From assembly GCA_963575655.1 (NCBI GenBank), contig CAUYTY010000189.1:1-36813 (forward strand): a DNA stretch of 36,813 nucleotides, given 5' to 3'. A model generated the notes under the pieces. The model searched no databases and was not told the DNA's origin. It saw nothing but the letters and a program-made list of their open reading frames with translations. A program made the position numbers and the translations under genes. This DNA comes from Gammaproteobacteria bacterium. Lineage in GTDB: Bacteria > Pseudomonadota > Gammaproteobacteria > CAIRSR01. Shown here piece by piece: positions 17,709-27,800 of the stretch; the stretch's first letter is position 1; each line of letters begins with the position of its first letter.

Positions 17709-18104
17709 TCACACCCCAAACGCCCCCTTTAACCAACGTGGTTCGACACTCGCGTCTGGTCCATCGAAGGCGATCACGTCGAAACGGCAGAATTGGTGCG
17801 CTAATTCGCGGTGTCGTTGTAAATAATGAGCGGCGGTGGCGGTAATGTGAGCTCGTTTACGAGCATTTATGCTATCCAGCGCGTCACCGAAACGCGAGGG
17901 GCGACGCATCCGTACCTCCACGAATACTACGGCGGCTCCATCACGCATGATCAGATCAAGTTCGCCGCAGGGGGCACGATAGTTGCCCTCCAAGAAACGC
18001 AATCCTCGGGCCTCCAAAAAATGCCGCGCCGCCTCCTCGGCCCGACGACCGCGTGCGGTAGTGCAATGGGGATCCTCTAAGGGTGGGCGTTGGACTGGCA
18101 TCAT
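17709..18104 (-). CDS. yraN: YraN/UPF0102 family predicted endonuclease
   Basis: A 131-residue protein of the YraN family, which has a Holliday-junction-resolvase-like PD-(D/E)XK fold. Visible motifs are GRRAEEAARHFLEARGLRFL, then the metal-site region GELDLIMRDGAAVVFVEVRMR (Glu, Asp, Glu-x-Arg) and the helix KRAHITATAAHYLQ. The start ATG at 18104 overlaps the lpoA stop codon (TGATG), so translation is probably coupled to lpoA; a further ATG codon follows at once. An lpoA-yraN order is common in Gammaproteobacteria. The cellular role is not firmly known; DNA processing is inferred from the fold. Confidence 0.92.
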   Translation of the reverse strand: MMPVQRPPLEDPHCTTARGRRAEEAARHFLEARGLRFLEGNYRAPCGELDLIMRDGAAVVFVEVRMRRPSRFGDALDSINARKRAHITATAAHYLQRHRELAHQFCRFDVIAFDGPDASVEPRWLKGAFGV

Positions 18105-19996
18105 CACTTTGCCGCAGACATCGGTATCAGTCGTCCTCCCTCCACCTTGGCCCACGCCCCCTGGCGTACCACCCGCCGCTCAGCATCCAGGGACAGGCTA
18201 CCCGTTACTCCCTGCACACGGGCACTAGGTTCGTTCTCCAAGTGCCCCAACTCTCCGGCCAGACGAAAGGCATCCACGCCCAAGGCGTAGATCCGTCGGT
18301 AGGTCACAAAATCGTTGGGCCACAACCGTTCGAGATCGGCGCGTAACTGGGCCGCGGTTGGGTCAGGCGCCACCAGCCAAGGTAGGTCTACCACCTGCAA
18401 ATCAGTCAGTTCGGCATCCTGTCTCGTCCCGGATAGGACATGAGAGGTGGCATAGACCGGCAGCCCGGTCTGGCGTAGCAAAGGAGAAACGCGGCGCGCG
18501 ATCTCCGGCGGGGTCGACAAGAAAATGAAATCCTTACGATTCGCATTATTGAACATCGTCCCCAGCGGGTTGTCATGGCCCTGCTGGAGCGCGGCTGCGA
18601 TCTCCGCTGGGTCACTCTCCGCAGCGATGGAGCGCAGCACCGTTCCCCCGATGGTCTCCCACTGTGCACGAAACGCCTGCTGCACCCGCCCCCCCCAATC
18701 GCCGCTCGGGATCACAATAAAGGCTTGAGTGCGACCATCGATCCAGGCCTGTTGTGCCCCCTGACGCGCCTCATCGGTGGGAGACAGCCCAAACTGATAG
18801 AGACGCGCAGGGACCTCTGCCCCTTCCGACAGGTAGTTCAACGCCAAGGTGGGACGCGATAGCTCACCACCTTGAATCAGAGTCTGAACCTCCTCCTTGG
18901 CGATTGGTCCGATGATCAGGGTTGCCCCTGCCTCCACCGCCGCATGGTAGGCCGTCTTAACCATACCGCTAGCAAACAGGTGAAAGGTTACAGGGGGGCG
19001 ATTCTGCTCGGGCGCGGCATACCAGGCAGCCAGAAAACCATCACGTACTGCAGCAGCGGCGCGCGCTGCGGAACCGTCGTTGGGCAGCACCAGCGCTACT
19101 TGGCTCGATGCCGCTGATTTCAACGGTACCGGCATCGGTAGTGGCAACGGCGACGGCGACGGCGACGGCGACGGCGGTGAACGAGGACGCTGCGGGCGGG
19201 CGAGTAGCTGCGCGAGCAATTCCTCAGTGACAGGGTGGATCTTGTGACGCTGATGCCAGTTGCGCACCCCTGCATCCAGGCCCTCGGGATTCTTTCCCCA
19301 ATAGGTACGCTGGATCTGCGCCAGTTCGGCCCACGGCCCTAGGATCGGGTGAGCAGAGGCAGCCAGCGCAGGCAATTCAGCGTCTGGTACCGTCCCCAGG
19401 GCCTCCCACAGGGCCTCCCGATTAGCCCGCACCTTCTCGGTTTCCACCAGCAAGGGGGCGATATCAGCAAGTACGCGGGCAGCGGCAGCCCCTTGTTCCT
19501 GATTGAGCAAGGCCCACGCCCGTAGTTCCGCCATCAGGACACGCGAGATCGTGGGCGTCGAAGGTTGAGGTAGGCCCTCCAGGGCGGTCATGACCTCTGT
19601 CGGACGGCCCCGGATCTTGGCCAGGCGGGCGGTGAGCAGTTGGGCACGGCCAACCATGGGAAAATCGCGAGGGTCGGGAGCGGCAGCCGCCAAAGCCGCC
19701 GCCGCTGATTCCGTTCGACCAACCCGTAGCCAATCCTCAGCGGCGGATAGTAAATAGCTGCTGCGCGTTCGTCCTGATACGGTCTCCGCCAAGCGCTGAT
19801 ACTCCTGGGCACTCCCCTCGTAACCTTTGGCAGGTAACGTTTTGGAAGGAGTAGAGCTACATCCGGTTAACAGGGCAGTAAAATACCCAGTGATAAAACA
19901 CAATAGGATCATTGTCGCAATCTTGCCACGGGGAATCGCGACAGAATTGCGCACCGGAGGGCAAGCAGAGCAATAACCAATAATGGGCACAAACAT
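18104..19996 (-). CDS. lpoA: Outer-membrane lipoprotein LpoA/LppC family, activator of penicillin-binding protein 1A
   Basis: LpoA is an outer-membrane lipoprotein that reaches across the periplasm to stimulate PBP1A, a peptidoglycan synthase. The lipobox LLTGC follows a hydrophobic segment (MILLCFITGYFTAL). An N-terminal helical TPR-like region is followed by a Pro/Ser-rich linker (RSPPSPSPSPSPLPLPMPVP). A C-terminal periplasmic-binding-protein-like domain follows (VALVLPNDGSAARAAAAVRD, then ATLIIGPIAKEEVQTLI). The start at 19996 is chosen because GGAGG lies eight bases upstream, overlapping the moaA stop. It leaves an unusually long n-region before the signal, and the ATG at 19912 would give a more normal signal peptide. 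The 630-residue length fits the family. Likely one transcript with moaA and yraN. Confidence 0.9.
   Translation of the reverse strand: MFVPIIGYCSACPPVRNSVAIPRGKIATMILLCFITGYFTALLTGCSSTPSKTLPAKGYEGSAQEYQRLAETVSGRTRSSYLLSAAEDWLRVGRTESAAAALAAAAPDPRDFPMVGRAQLLTARLAKIRGRPTEVMTALEGLPQPSTPTISRVLMAELRAWALLNQEQGAAAARVLADIAPLLVETEKVRANREALWEALGTVPDAELPALAASAHPILGPWAELAQIQRTYWGKNPEGLDAGVRNWHQRHKIHPVTEELLAQLLARPQRPRSPPSPSPSPSPLPLPMPVPLKSAASSQVALVLPNDGSAARAAAAVRDGFLAAWYAAPEQNRPPVTFHLFASGMVKTAYHAAVEAGATLIIGPIAKEEVQTLIQGGELSRPTLALNYLSEGAEVPARLYQFGLSPTDEARQGAQQAWIDGRTQAFIVIPSGDWGGRVQQAFRAQWETIGGTVLRSIAAESDPAEIAAALQQGHDNPLGTMFNNANRKDFIFLSTPPEIARRVSPLLRQTGLPVYATSHVLSGTRQDAELTDLQVVDLPWLVAPDPTAAQLRADLERLWPNDFVTYRRIYALGVDAFRLAGELGHLENEPSARVQGVTGSLSLDAERRVVRQGAWAKVEGGRLIPMSAAK
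19149..19172. repeat. Hexamer tandem repeat GGCGAC x4 inside lpoA
   Basis: Four exact copies of GGCGAC, with one imperfect copy on each side, encode the Ser-Pro repeat of the LpoA linker on the minus strand. Because the unit is six bases, copy-number slippage would change linker length by two residues without breaking the frame. Confidence 0.8.
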
Positions 19997-20000
19997 GGAG

Positions 20001-21020
20001 TTAACCTCCGAGGGCGACCATATAGTGACCAGGATGGTGCGTAGTAACTTCACCAAAATGGTGGCGCATGGGTTTGTCTTGAATGGCCTTGAGCAGGAGC
20101 CCCTTCAATTCTTGGTCATTCCATCCCGACCGCAACGGTGTTTTAAGATCTACCCAGTCATTTTGTCCTAGGCACAAGACCAAAGCACCACGAGCAGTCA
20201 AACGCACTCGGTTGCAGGTATCACAGAAATGTTGCGACAACGCCGAGATCAAACCAAAATCAACCCCATTACCAGATAAACTAAAATAACGGGCCGGACC
20301 GACCCCACTCGTAGACTTATTGACAGGATGCAACTCAGATCCGAAGTGATGACGAATTCGTTCCAAAATTTCATCCGCAGGCACCAGCCGATTAACAACC
20401 TCTAAACCCTCTTCCCCGATGGGCATGGTTTCAATAAAACGCAGCACCACCCCTTTCTGGTGGGCAAAGAAAACCATATCGCCAACCTCGTGATCATTGA
20501 TCCCGCGCATCACCACCATATTAATCTTAACGGGGTGGAAACCATGCTGAAGGGCTGCATTGATCCCCGCTAGGGCATCTTGCAATATGCCGCCACGGGT
20601 AATAGTGGCAAAGGTAGCATCATTGAGAGAATCCAGCGAAATATTGACCCGTTGCACCCCAGCCTCACGTAATGCAGCGGCATGACGGGCGAGGAGAATG
20701 GCGTTGGTAGAAAGGGATAGTTCTTCCAGATTGGGAAGAGCCGTGATTGCACGGGCCAGCGCAATAATGGCACGATGCATGAGTGGCTCGCCTCCCGTAA
20801 GGCGTACCCGGCGCACGCCCAAATCGACAAAGAGGCGCACCAATCGGATCGTCTCGTCTGTGGTCAGCAAGTCGTCTTCGGTTTGATAGCGCACACCCGT
20901 TGCGGATCGGCAGTAGCAACAACGCAAATTGCAACGCTCCGTTATCGACAGGCGCAAATAGCGAATGCTTCGACCAAAGGTATCTTGAAGCAAGGCCTGG
21001 GAGCGCTGGTCTTCAACCAT
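20001..21020 (-). CDS. moaA: GTP 3',8-cyclase MoaA
   Basis: A radical SAM enzyme that, with MoaC, converts GTP to cyclic pyranopterin monophosphate, the first step of molybdenum cofactor synthesis. Of 339 residues, the N-terminal [4Fe-4S] ligands are Cys30, Cys34 and Cys37 (CNLRCCYC), and the second cluster ligands are Cys266, Cys269 and Cys283 (CDTCNRVRL...CLG). The glycine-rich LTGGEP motif is at 74-79. The C-terminus ends in GG, a conserved feature that enters the active site. It overlaps mobA by eight bases and its stop lies four bases before lpoA, so it is in an operon. moaC and moeA are not in the window. Confidence 0.97.
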   Translation of the reverse strand: MVEDQRSQALLQDTFGRSIRYLRLSITERCNLRCCYCRSATGVRYQTEDDLLTTDETIRLVRLFVDLGVRRVRLTGGEPLMHRAIIALARAITALPNLEELSLSTNAILLARHAAALREAGVQRVNISLDSLNDATFATITRGGILQDALAGINAALQHGFHPVKINMVVMRGINDHEVGDMVFFAHQKGVVLRFIETMPIGEEGLEVVNRLVPADEILERIRHHFGSELHPVNKSTSGVGPARYFSLSGNGVDFGLISALSQHFCDTCNRVRLTARGALVLCLGQNDWVDLKTPLRSGWNDQELKGLLLKAIQDKPMRHHFGEVTTHHPGHYMVALGG

Positions 21021-21759
21021 GCGAATCTTTCCAAGCAGTGCAGCGCGTCATTGAATCATTTTCCTGTTTGATGGTAGCGTCGATTCCTTTTGATAACAGG
21101 GACTGCGCAACGTCCAAGTCGTGGGGATAATTGATATTGAAGAATGGATCAATTCCGTCGTCACGCAAAGGAAAGTCCGCTACTACATAGCGTTTTTCCT
21201 CAATCCAGTCGAATAGCCGGGGGGAACTGTGTCCCAGCGTGGCGGAGATCGCGGGTAATAGGCAACGTGACCATAGGCCCACCACAGGATGACGTCCGGT
21301 GGGACCTGCCGCAATTACCAATTCTGTATTCGCGTCCGCGCGCATTAATAATCTTTCCGCCAGGTCCAAGGGTAAAAACGGTAGATCTACCGGAATCGAG
21401 AGCAACCAATCTGCGTTAGAAGCAAGCAACGCTGCTTCAATACCTGCCAGAGGACCGGGATGATGAGGACGACAATCTGTAACCACTGGGAGCGCAAAGC
21501 TCGCAAAGTGTGCTGCCTCACCATTGGCGTTGATCATAATCGTTGCTACCTGGGGTGATAAACGGCCGAGGACCCGTTGTAATAAAGTCTGCCCATTCAG
21601 CAACAGGAACGCCTTATCCATTCGTCCCATGCGTCTGGATAGACCTCCGGCCAGGACAACAGCGACCAAGGAGGCGGCTGGCAAAGTCGTTTCACTCTCA
21701 TATGGGGAATTAGAAAAGCTGCGCGGCGCCACCCTAGAGTGTAACTCGTAACCGTTCAC
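21013..21759 (-). CDS. mobA: Molybdenum cofactor guanylyltransferase MobA
   Basis: Transfers GMP from GTP to molybdopterin-Mo to make the guanine dinucleotide cofactor used by DMSO-reductase-family enzymes. The GTP-binding motif LAGGLSRRMGRMDKAFL follows about 36 residues from the GTG start. Further family blocks are TDCRPHHPGPLAGIEAAL and PVDLPFLPLDLAERLL, and FFNINYPHDLDVA near the end. A roughly 30-residue C-terminal extension overlaps the start of moaA. The GTG at 21759 sits directly after AAGGGG, unusually close, so the exact start is uncertain; a family-typical start would lie about 28 codons further in. A small hairpin (CCCCTTT/AAAGGGG) overlaps the start region. Confidence 0.93.
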   Translation of the reverse strand: MNGYELHSRVAPRSFSNSPYESETTLPAASLVAVVLAGGLSRRMGRMDKAFLLLNGQTLLQRVLGRLSPQVATIMINANGEAAHFASFALPVVTDCRPHHPGPLAGIEAALLASNADWLLSIPVDLPFLPLDLAERLLMRADANTELVIAAGPTGRHPVVGLWSRCLLPAISATLGHSSPRLFDWIEEKRYVVADFPLRDDGIDPFFNINYPHDLDVAQSLLSKGIDATIKQENDSMTRCTAWKDSHG

Positions 21760-21794
21760 CCCTTTTAACGAAAGGGGAGGTAAACAGTTACTAT

Positions 21795-22415
21795 TTAACT
21801 ACTCCGCCGCAGAAAGCGACAATAGATAAATGGCTGTACCTGATTGGCAGGCGTAACATGGCGCTCGTGGTGGACCTCTAGCAATTGGAATTCCTGACCG
21901 AGCACCGCTTGAAGACTATGTTCGTCGTGGTGCCGTACCTCTAGGTTTGAGCACCGGAGTGGTGCACCGTAGGTAAAGGAAGCAATGACAACTTGCCCCT
22001 CTGGCTCTAACGCCTCGCGCAATACGGAGACATAGACCTCTTGGTCACTCGGGTCCGTCAAGAAATGAAACACCGCACGGTCGTGCCAGATCGTAAAACG
22101 GTGGGATGGATGAAAGAGAGCCACCTCCGACGCATACCAATCCACCAGATCAGCCCGTTCACCGAGTCGTTGACGGTTCTGTTCTAATGCAGCGGCAGAG
22201 ACATCCAATACCGCTGGACGTGGGTAACCACGCTCTAGTAGTGCATCCACCAATCGAGAAGTGCCGCCCCCTATGTCAATAATCCGTTGTGCGGCCGGGG
22301 CACCGACACTGCTAATGAGTAACAATGAACCGACCGGATCGGTCTGATACCAGCTTAATTCATCGGCGGGTCGGTGCTGATAAACCGTTTCCCAATGGGC
22401 ATGGATATCTTTCAT
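21795..22415 (-). CDS. Class I SAM-dependent methyltransferase
   Basis: A 206-residue Rossmann-fold methyltransferase. The SAM-binding motif is IIDIGGGTSRLVDALLERGY, followed by VLDVSAAALEQNRQRLG (acidic residue binding the SAM ribose) and DWYASEV. The motif WHDRAVFHFLTDPSDQEVY and LEPEGQVVIASF complete the fold. It begins HWETVYQHRPADELSWYQ, as in thiopurine- and tellurite-resistance-like methyltransferases and other small-molecule methyltransferases. The ATG at 22415 has AGGA six bases upstream; the frame is open 24 codons further but runs back into cheR. It follows cheR by 49 bp and precedes mobA by 35 bp. Substrate unknown. Confidence 0.88.
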   Translation of the reverse strand: MKDIHAHWETVYQHRPADELSWYQTDPVGSLLLISSVGAPAAQRIIDIGGGTSRLVDALLERGYPRPAVLDVSAAALEQNRQRLGERADLVDWYASEVALFHPSHRFTIWHDRAVFHFLTDPSDQEVYVSVLREALEPEGQVVIASFTYGAPLRCSNLEVRHHDEHSLQAVLGQEFQLLEVHHERHVTPANQVQPFIYCRFLRRSS

Positions 22416-22464
22416 CGAATTCCTGCTTTGTTTGGGAGCAGCATTGCGTGGGTAGCCGGGTTGC

Positions 22465-23382
22465 CTAATATTGACCCTTTGGGCCAATCAGCATCAGCGT
22501 GCGTTCGGTAGATTGGTTCAATCCCGGTGGAGATGGCTGTGAAACAAGACTACGGTAGACCACACTACGTTCGGCACGCACCATCTCGAAGGTATCCGAG
22601 ATACCGGCGATAGATTCCGAGGCCCCCAGTATTAACCATCCTCTGGGATTTAGGGCTCCAGCCAGTCGGGCGATTAGGGCACGCTTGAGGTCCGAGGAAA
22701 AATAGATGAGCACATTGCGACAGAAAATTACATCGAAACGCCCGATTCCCACCAATGGCTGGGTTAGGTTGAGTTCCCTGAAGTTTACCCGTGCCCGAAT
22801 CTCGGGACGGACCTCCCAGGCTGGCCCGCTCTTGGTAGTTACCGGGTTCATAAAACGCTTCCGGCGCTCTTCTGACAGACCTCTGGCCACACTAGTCGCG
22901 TCGTAGACGGCACGCCGTGCCTCGTTTAGGACTCGCGTCGAGATATCGGTGGCCAGGATTGAGGCCCCGCCGGACAACGCACCCGGATGTGTGGATACAA
23001 AATCATCCACTACCATGCTGATGGAATAGGGTTCTTGACCGGTCGAACAGGCTGCCGACCAAATCGCTGCCCGACGCATCCCAGTGCGTGCCAACTCGGG
23101 CAGGATAAGGTTTTTCAGGATTTCGTAGGGGTGAATATCTCGGAACCACAGGGTTTCATTGGTGGTCATTGCCTCGATAACTCGGTTGCGGAGATCTCCA
23201 TGCCGCTCCCGACGGAGGCGTACCATCAACTCCCCAACATTCGGCAGTGCGTACTCCTCCAGCAACCGATGCAGACGACTGGTTACCAGGTAGTGCTTAT
23301 TGTCCCCAAGCAGAATCCCCGTCGCATCCTCTAGGAAGCTCCGAAAATCGCGGTATTCTTCTTCTGTGACGGACTGTTGCAC
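22465..23382 (-). CDS. cheR: Chemotaxis protein methyltransferase CheR
   Basis: Methylates glutamate residues of chemoreceptors with SAM, setting adaptation. The N-terminal helical domain (EYRDFRSFLEDATGI...) precedes the methyltransferase core with IWSAACSTGQEPYSISMV, ILATDIS, FDVIFCRNVLIYF and GWLILGASESI, all classic CheR motifs. I choose the GTG at 23382: it follows the cheV stop by one base, has AAGGGG upstream, and begins the family region at once. An ATG at 23424 in the same frame would overlap cheV by 41 bases. The 305-residue length fits. It forms a coupled pair with cheV; no receptor, cheA or cheB is near. Confidence 0.95.
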   Translation of the reverse strand: MQQSVTEEEYRDFRSFLEDATGILLGDNKHYLVTSRLHRLLEEYALPNVGELMVRLRRERHGDLRNRVIEAMTTNETLWFRDIHPYEILKNLILPELARTGMRRAAIWSAACSTGQEPYSISMVVDDFVSTHPGALSGGASILATDISTRVLNEARRAVYDATSVARGLSEERRKRFMNPVTTKSGPAWEVRPEIRARVNFRELNLTQPLVGIGRFDVIFCRNVLIYFSSDLKRALIARLAGALNPRGWLILGASESIAGISDTFEMVRAERSVVYRSLVSQPSPPGLNQSTERTLMLIGPKGQY

Positions 23383-23383
23383 A

Positions 23384-24307
23384 TTACCCCTTGACGCGGT
23401 CCAACACCGCTCGGGCCAGATCATCTGGTGAGAATTTTGCGATGAATTGGTCCGCTCCCACCTTCTTGATCATGGACTGGTTAAAGACTCCACTCAAAGA
23501 GGTATGGAGCAATACGTAGAGGTCTTTGAGTGCTGGATCACGGCGAATCTCCGTAGTCAGGGTATAGCCATCCATCTCGGGCATTTCAATGTCGGAGATG
23601 ACCATCGCCAAATGCTCTCCGGCCACCCGTCCACCCGCAGCCGCCATCTCACGTAGTACGTTGAGTGCGTCGCGCCCATTGTTCGCCATCACGCAGGTTA
23701 TCCCCACCTGTTCCAGGGTCCGTTGGATCTGTTTGCGGGCCACCGACGAGTCGTCCACCACCAGCACGTTCTTGGAGGTTTTAGTCATCCCCGCCCCTTC
23801 CACCGCCAAGGATTCGGAAATCTCCTCAGTGGGACGTGTAACCTCAGCCAATACCTTCTCTACGTCGATGATTTCCACCAATTCCTTGTCTACCTGGGTT
23901 ACAGCGGTGAGATATGAAACCCGCCCCGACCCCCCCGGTGGTGGATGGATCTCCTCCCAGTTCATATTGACAATCCGATCCACACTACTCACCAAGAATC
24001 CTTGCGTTATGCGGTTGTACTCAGTGATGATTACATAACAGGTACTGATGTTTTCCAGAGGCAATTTACCTACGGCCACACCCAGGTCGACCACCGGGAT
24101 GGTCCGCCCTCGAATGTTGGCAATACCCCGCACAACCGGGTTCGCCCCAGGCAAGCGAGTAAGCGCCGGACACTGGATCACCTCCCGCACCTTAAAGACA
24201 TTGATCCCGAAGCGTTGCCGCCCCCCCAAACGAAACAACAGCAATTCGAGTCGGTTATAACCTACCAGTTGGGTTCGTTGATCGACTCCATCCAACACGC
24301 CAGCCAT
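23384..24307 (-). CDS. cheV: Chemotaxis coupling protein CheV (CheW-receiver)
   Basis: CheV couples chemoreceptors to CheA and carries a receiver domain that can take phosphate from CheA. Residues about 18-170 form a CheW domain (LLLFRLGGRQRFGINVFKVREV..., IRGRTIPVVDLGVAVG). Residues about 183-305 form the receiver, with the acidic pair VVDDSS, the phosphoacceptor Asp in VISDIEMPEMDGY, the conserved Thr/Ser in LLHTSL and Lys in IAKFSPDD. The ATG at 24307 has GGAGGA six bases upstream, a strong site. It overlaps almost directly with cheR (GTG start one base after its TAA), which points to a CheV-CheR signalling unit serving receptors encoded elsewhere. Confidence 0.96.
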   Translation of the reverse strand: MAGVLDGVDQRTQLVGYNRLELLLFRLGGRQRFGINVFKVREVIQCPALTRLPGANPVVRGIANIRGRTIPVVDLGVAVGKLPLENISTCYVIITEYNRITQGFLVSSVDRIVNMNWEEIHPPPGGSGRVSYLTAVTQVDKELVEIIDVEKVLAEVTRPTEEISESLAVEGAGMTKTSKNVLVVDDSSVARKQIQRTLEQVGITCVMANNGRDALNVLREMAAAGGRVAGEHLAMVISDIEMPEMDGYTLTTEIRRDPALKDLYVLLHTSLSGVFNQSMIKKVGADQFIAKFSPDDLARAVLDRVKG

Positions 24308-24388
24308 TGCTATCCTCCCCCATTCTTTGTGCTACGGGTGTTATCGCCTTCTCTCAGTAGGGTTCGAGAAAGGGCGAGGTGTATGAGG

Positions 24389-24727
24389 CTATTCCGCATC
24401 TTCCCCGGCAGGACGCTCGCCAGGCGGCCGACGGCCGGACTTACCAAAACTGCTCGGCCACTCTCCAAAGGGGAAGGGCTTATCTTCACCGGCAAAAGTA
24501 AGGTAACGCAAGACTGCGGAGGTGTAGTCGGTAAGGACTTTACCAACCCATATCAACTGGCGATTGCGTCGGCCGGTAACGAGTAGATGAACAAACTGCA
24601 CTAGCATTATCGCCGGCAGGAGAGTGTCCGCGATTGCAGTGAATAGTACAATAAATACAAGCATGTACGCCGCACGGCGAGTTACGTAGGGGTCACTCAC
24701 ACGGCTTTTAAGGTTTTCGGTCAACAT
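24389..24727 (-). CDS. DUF4389 membrane protein
   Basis: A 112-residue protein with two hydrophobic segments (AYMLVFIVLFTAIADTLLPA and IMLVQFVHLLVTG), a short LIWVGKVLTDYTSAVLRYLTF helix and the sequence EDKPFPFGEWP. This set (MTEN..KS start, then 'YxxQILRFLTFNTEEKPFPFxDWP') is typical of DUF4389 proteins, found in many Proteobacteria and of unknown function. The tail after FPFGEWP is Pro/Gly/Arg-rich and acidic at the end. The ATG at 24727 has only a weak ribosome binding site. It is 81 bp upstream of cheV and may be co-transcribed with it. Confidence 0.8.
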   Translation of the reverse strand: MLTENLKSRVSDPYVTRRAAYMLVFIVLFTAIADTLLPAIMLVQFVHLLVTGRRNRQLIWVGKVLTDYTSAVLRYLTFAGEDKPFPFGEWPSSFGKSGRRPPGERPAGEDAE

Positions 24728-24891
24728 GGTAGGTCGGCGGTTCAGAGATTGGGGGCATTATCCGCGAGGTTACGGTAATGCGCACGCTTCTTATGACATC
24801 ACAGGAGAATTAATCAGTGGTCTCGGCCATCGGCCCCACTCGATCGTACCCCTGCCGGAAGAGTAAAGATGGGCCACGCCAATACGATGAT

Positions 24892-27800
24892 TCATCCTTC
24901 GTCAACGGTGGGGGAATTCCCCTTTTTTTCGGCAATGCCCAGCCAGTGACGTATCCGCGTCTGAAGCTCCAGGTCTTCAGGTGGGAGCAGGGCAAGAGCT
25001 TTCTGGTACCAATACTTGGCCTTATCCAAATCGCGCAAGTTAGGTAGGTCCTGGTAGGCCAACCCCAACTGAAAGGCGATGATAGCTGTGCCACGATAGT
25101 TGCCAACACGCTCATTCAATTCCAATGCTACTTGAAAGGGGTGAAGGCAGTCAGCCTTCTCCTGTTTTCGTAACAGATGGCCGAGTTTCAGGATGGACAA
25201 CGCTAGGTTTTGGATACGGGTATGCGCCCCGTCGTCTAACGACTCCGGGGGACGGTCCAGCAGCCCAGCAGCACGTCGACGATCCCAATCAATGCGCAAC
25301 TGCTGCAAGCGCTCTGCCTGTGGCCAGTCTTCAAACCAGGAGGCAAGTTCAACTCGATAGTCAGTAATCTGCCCCCAATACTCTTCCCGGTCAGGGTCAT
25401 CCGAGATAGGGCCGTCGGTCTCATGGTTCACAAAGTCGGTGGTTAGCTTCTCCACGACCCCAGACCAAGCATCTTTCCGCTGGGCGTGGTGATACAGGGC
25501 CAAAAGACCACGCGCAACACTAATAACAATGTCCCACTGCTCCTGTTCACGAGCGAGTTGCCAGGCTTGGCACAGGTTTGCCTCCTCATTCACGAGGATA
25601 TTTAGCGCATCAGAATTTTCACATATATATTCATTGTGGTAATAATCGCCTATATCCTTCATTGCCATCACATAAGTGCTCTCAGCGATTACCTTTGCTT
25701 CATCGTCAAATTTGGTCGTAAATAGTCGCGAGAAGATCACCGATCGGAGAGGGTCGATATTGTAGTAACCTTCGCCAAGACGAATAAGCATCTTTGCATC
25801 GGCCGCCCGATCCAAAATTGGGTCCCAATCCTCCGGGGCTAGATCACTAAAAACGGTAGGATGGACCTTGGGATCTAGGTAACCACCCATCCAGACCAAA
25901 GTATCCACGTCTACAAATCCCCGGAACAGATGAAGCAGACCTAACAGGCACTGTTGCTGCTCAGTAAAACCTAATTCCGTGAATTGATAGGCGAGAATAA
26001 TACCTAGGGGATAGTCATAACCCGGGGCAATGATCTCCGAGAATTCCCCATTGCTAATTTTTTTAGTGATTAAGAGGGCATTAATAAATGCCGCAATCTG
26101 TTTCGCAGTCTTCAGTTCTTTTTGGAGGACCACCTCGGTAAGTAACGTCAACGCAGAGGGGTTGCCCTCGGCAAAGTCAAGTAGAGGACGCCAGATGGTC
26201 GGGTCAGGAAGTTCTCGTCCGAATTTCCTGGAAATATCCCGAATCAGAGACAATCCTTCTTGGATCGGCAGTGGTAATAACCGCACACGTCTCGGAATTT
26301 GACCTAGCCACGTCTGTTCTTCGCAATAAGAGAGAAGCAAAATCTGGACATTGGTCCGCGTAATAACACGCATAAGAAATCTGACAGACTTTCGTTCCTC
26401 CGTATTCCATGATGAATTAGCAATCGACTCCACATGGTCCCAGACCCACAATATCAGAACATCTGAGGACCTGATTAAAATCCGTATGATGAAGCGTATC
26501 CTTTGACGTTGTTCCGTGGGAGGAGGCCAAGGCATGCCTTCTTGTTCTGCAAAGGGTTCTAATTTTTCACAGATGTCGTTTAAGAGTCGATCGACGGTTC
26601 GATAATGGGTCAAATCACTCCATATCAATAGATGGTCAGGATGGTCAACAAAATGCGCGGCCTTCATCATCCAGCGCATCAATTCAGCTGCAGCTTGGGT
26701 CTTGCCACTGCCGACAGGGCCGTGGAGTAGAACTGTATTGTGATGCCTAAAGGCCCGCAACAAAAGTGCAAAGGTTTCGTCACGACCTAAGAAACCAACA
26801 CTGGAACGGATTGGCAGCTTCCATTGCATATGCTCGGGTAAGGGGGCTGCATTCTTGGGCAATTTGAGCGCAGGACGACGGCTGGGGGGAAAAAGTCGCT
26901 GCGGGCTTGCCTCGTAAACGATTGGTGCAATCCAATCGTCGGGAAGATTAAGCGCGGCTAACCCCACTTCACGTTGAGGCTGCCGGTATAAATGTCGACG
27001 ACCACGATTAACCGCCTCTCCCAGGGTGCAACCCGCCTCCAAGGCGGAATAGAGGTTAGTGACAAATTGGGCAGAGGCTGCAATGGGGATCATATAGTTC
27101 AAGGCAACAACGCCATTGGCGCCGTTCTCCAAAACTTTCTGACCCAGGGAGGAGACACCATAAATCTGGTAGTAGGGGTCGTGGGCGTATGAAGCGTTCG
27201 AGCTATCAGAGTCTGGATTCTCCACGTAATGCAGGTGGCAGCTATTGATCAGCAACCAGGGGGTGTCGGTCTCAACCATAAGTTTGCCTAGAGCGCTCCC
27301 GTCGACGGGACGATGACTGATACCGCGCCCAGTGGGCTCAAGCAACAGATAGCCCTGGTAACCTAAGCGTTTCTTACTCATCATACGCACGATTAGGGAG
27401 ACTAATCGAGACTTCAACCACCCAACCAAGTTCCGGTAAGGAAGTTGCGTCGGATCTACCGAGACCACCTGACCGTCGTAGTGGATCACATGGAAGGGAC
27501 GACCCTGCTCCTTGGCTTGGTGTAGGCGTTCGGTCAGAGCCTTCAAAGTGGGAGGATAGAGTACCTCCAGGTCTAAACGATTCTGTGCTGCTGTTGACAG
27601 TCTCTGGAGGATGTGCCGCGTTATCGGACGGAAGGGTACGCCATCCGTCTCTTCGACGTGAACAATAACGCACAGAACGCGTAGTTTACCTTCGCCTGGC
27701 GGGAACGTAGCGGGAGAGAATGGGTTAACGACACGGACGAAGGAGCGAGTGAGTGAGGCCAGCGGTTCACCACCAGCCGGGTCGCGCAGCAATTCCCAAG

